This document shows positions 5,282 through 6,338 of a stretch of 6,338 nt of DNA, in pieces (position 1 is the stretch's first letter; each line of letters begins with the position of its first letter). The translations under genes were made by a program, and so were the position numbers. This DNA comes from Aquificaceae bacterium (lineage in GTDB: Bacteria > Aquificota > Aquificia > Aquificales > Aquificaceae), in NCBI GenBank assembly GCA_027049085.1, contig JALTVH010000058.1:1-6338 (forward strand). The letters run 5' to 3'. Below the pieces are notes generated by a model. The model made no database searches. It was given only the letters and a program-made list of their open reading frames with translations, and was not told the origin of the DNA.

Positions 5282-6338
5282 ATGGGATGCTGGCAGGGAG
5301 TCATCCAACAATACCGCCAGTTTCTGCCTGTCTCAAACGAGACCCCCGTTGTAACCCTCCTTGAGGGAAACACCCCTCTGATTGAGGCAGAGAACCTCGC
5401 AAGGGCTGTGGGCTTTGAAGGTAAGCTGTACCTTAAGTATGAGGGACTCAACCCAACAGGTTCCTTCAAGGACAGGGGAATGACCGTTGCCATCTCAAAG
5501 GCCCTTGAGGCTGGCAAAGAGGCTGTTATCTGTGCCTCAACGGGAAACACCTCCGCCTCTGCGGCGGCTTACGCAGCAAGAGCTGGAATGAGAGCTTACG
5601 TACTTCTGCCCAAGGGAGCGGTTGCAATCGGAAAGCTCTCCCAGGCAATGATATACGGCGCAAAGGTCCTGGCAATCAGGGGCACCTTTGATGACGCTCT
5701 TCACATAGTTCGCAAAATCGGTGAGAAATTCCCCGTAGAGATAGTTAACTCCGTTAACCCCTTCAGGCTTGAAGGTCAGAAAACTGCCGCCTTTGAGATA
5801 TGCGATGCCCTTGAAAGGGCACCGGATTACCACTTCATACCCGTTGGCAACGCAGGAAACATCACAGCTTACTGGCGGGGCTACAGGGAGTATAAAAAGG
5901 AGGGAAAGGTTGACAGCCTCCCCAGGATGATGGGCTGGCAGGCGGAAGGCGCTGCACCAATCGTAAAGGGCTACCCCATCAAAAAACCAAAAACCATAGC
6001 TACAGCCATCAGAATAGGCAACCCCTACAGCTGGAAGAGTGCCCTCAAAGCCGCGGAGGAATCGGGCGGTGCGATAGACATGGTGAGTGACCACGAGATC
6101 CTTGAAGCATATAAACTCATAGCTTCCTCAGAGGGAATCTTCTGTGAGCCCGCTTCCGCAGCAAGCGTTGCAGGTCTTATAAAGCTCGTCAGGGAAGGCT
6201 TCTTCAGAGGCGGTGAAACGGTCGTCTGCACCCTCACGGGCAACGGCCTCAAGGACCCCGATACCGCGATCAAGGTCTGCCAGGAACCCTCGGAGGTCCC
6301 TCCCGATTTTGATAAGGTGGTCAGGGAGCTCGGCTTCT
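5282..6338 (+). CDS. thrC: Threonine synthase, near-complete (cut by right edge)
   Basis: An open frame from ATG at 5282 to the window end gives 352 codons without a stop. It encodes the pyridoxal-phosphate enzyme that converts O-phosphohomoserine to threonine and phosphate, the last step of threonine synthesis, in the cytoplasm. Motifs: LEGNTPL at 27-33, NPTGSFKDRGM at 57-67 with Lys63 as the cofactor-binding lysine, ASTGNTSAS at 85-93, the phosphate-cradling PVGNAGN at 187-193, GWQAEGA around 218-224, CEPASAAS at 288-295 and TLTGNGLKDP at 317-326. Conserved SFKDRGM and the short N-terminus place it in the roughly 350-residue bacterial class rather than the longer E. coli or yeast type, so only a few residues are probably missing. 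The start is supported by AAGG eight bases upstream; no earlier in-frame start lies in the gap. A related fold-II enzyme such as threonine dehydratase is less likely because of the full motif set. Confidence 0.95.
   Translation, partial: MGCWQGVIQQYRQFLPVSNETPVVTLLEGNTPLIEAENLARAVGFEGKLYLKYEGLNPTGSFKDRGMTVAISKALEAGKEAVICASTGNTSASAAAYAARAGMRAYVLLPKGAVAIGKLSQAMIYGAKVLAIRGTFDDALHIVRKIGEKFPVEIVNSVNPFRLEGQKTAAFEICDALERAPDYHFIPVGNAGNITAYWRGYREYKKEGKVDSLPRMMGWQAEGAAPIVKGYPIKKPKTIATAIRIGNPYSWKSALKAAEESGGAIDMVSDHEILEAYKLIASSEGIFCEPASAASVAGLIKLVREGFFRGGETVVCTLTGNGLKDPDTAIKVCQEPSEVPPDFDKVVRELGF

Noticed and set aside
5251..6273. Minus-strand ORFs of 99, 185 and 82 codons opposite thrC
   Set aside because: All lie antisense to threonine synthase, whose motifs are intact along the whole length. 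The Cys- and Ser-rich 185-codon frame does not resemble a protein family I know.
1..6338. CRISPR array, tRNA, rRNA, insertion sequence, riboswitch or defence/phage island
   Set aside because: I saw no repeat-spacer pattern, cloverleaf, transposase motif or long non-coding stretch. The longest gap between genes is 48 nt and the genes are housekeeping or transport types, so I could not support a new multi-gene system here.

Overview
The window looks like a stretch of core chromosome from a thermophilic, Gram-negative-type bacterium. An Aquificota-like lineage is my best guess, but it is an inference. Grounds seen in the sequence: heavy use of AGG/AGA for arginine, Lys/Glu-rich proteins, very short or overlapping gene junctions, an FtsY whose N-terminal region is a TPR-like helical domain, and a System II (ResB-type) cytochrome c assembly protein. 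GC content is moderate. I see no mobile element, CRISPR array, tRNA, rRNA or horizontally acquired island.

Layout, left to right. A leftward unit is read from about 2229 to the left edge: a small SpoVG-family protein (GTG start), then resB 6 nt behind it, then after 40 nt the first 94 codons of a membrane-anchored sensor protein cut by the left edge. Divergent from this unit, across only 21 nt, a rightward pair begins: ftsY, then 13 nt later, behind a strong Shine-Dalgarno sequence, a membrane-tethered ClpP/crotonase-fold serine protease of the SDH/SppA-like type. The protease gene ends tail-to-tail with a leftward fetB-like (UPF0014) ABC permease gene, overlapping it by 15 nt. Divergent from fetB, across 48 AT-rich nt, threonine synthase (thrC) runs off the right edge, probably within a few codons of its end.

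Functional reading. Several products act at or in the inner membrane: ResB delivers heme for c-type cytochrome assembly, FtsY receives signal-recognition-particle-bound ribosomes, the SDH-type protease probably cleaves membrane or membrane-associated proteins, and the FetB-like protein is a putative metal-export permease. ThrC is ordinary amino-acid biosynthesis. The spoVG-resB-sensor set and the ftsY-protease pair are plausible operons, judged from spacing alone. I do not see a clearly new multi-gene system. The points most worth a second look are the SpoVG homologue placed directly before resB, the TPR-FtsY architecture with a linked protease, the extremely compact divergent start region near 2230-2257, and the sensor gene fragment at the left edge, which is easily missed because it is open-ended and overlain by a spurious plus-strand frame.
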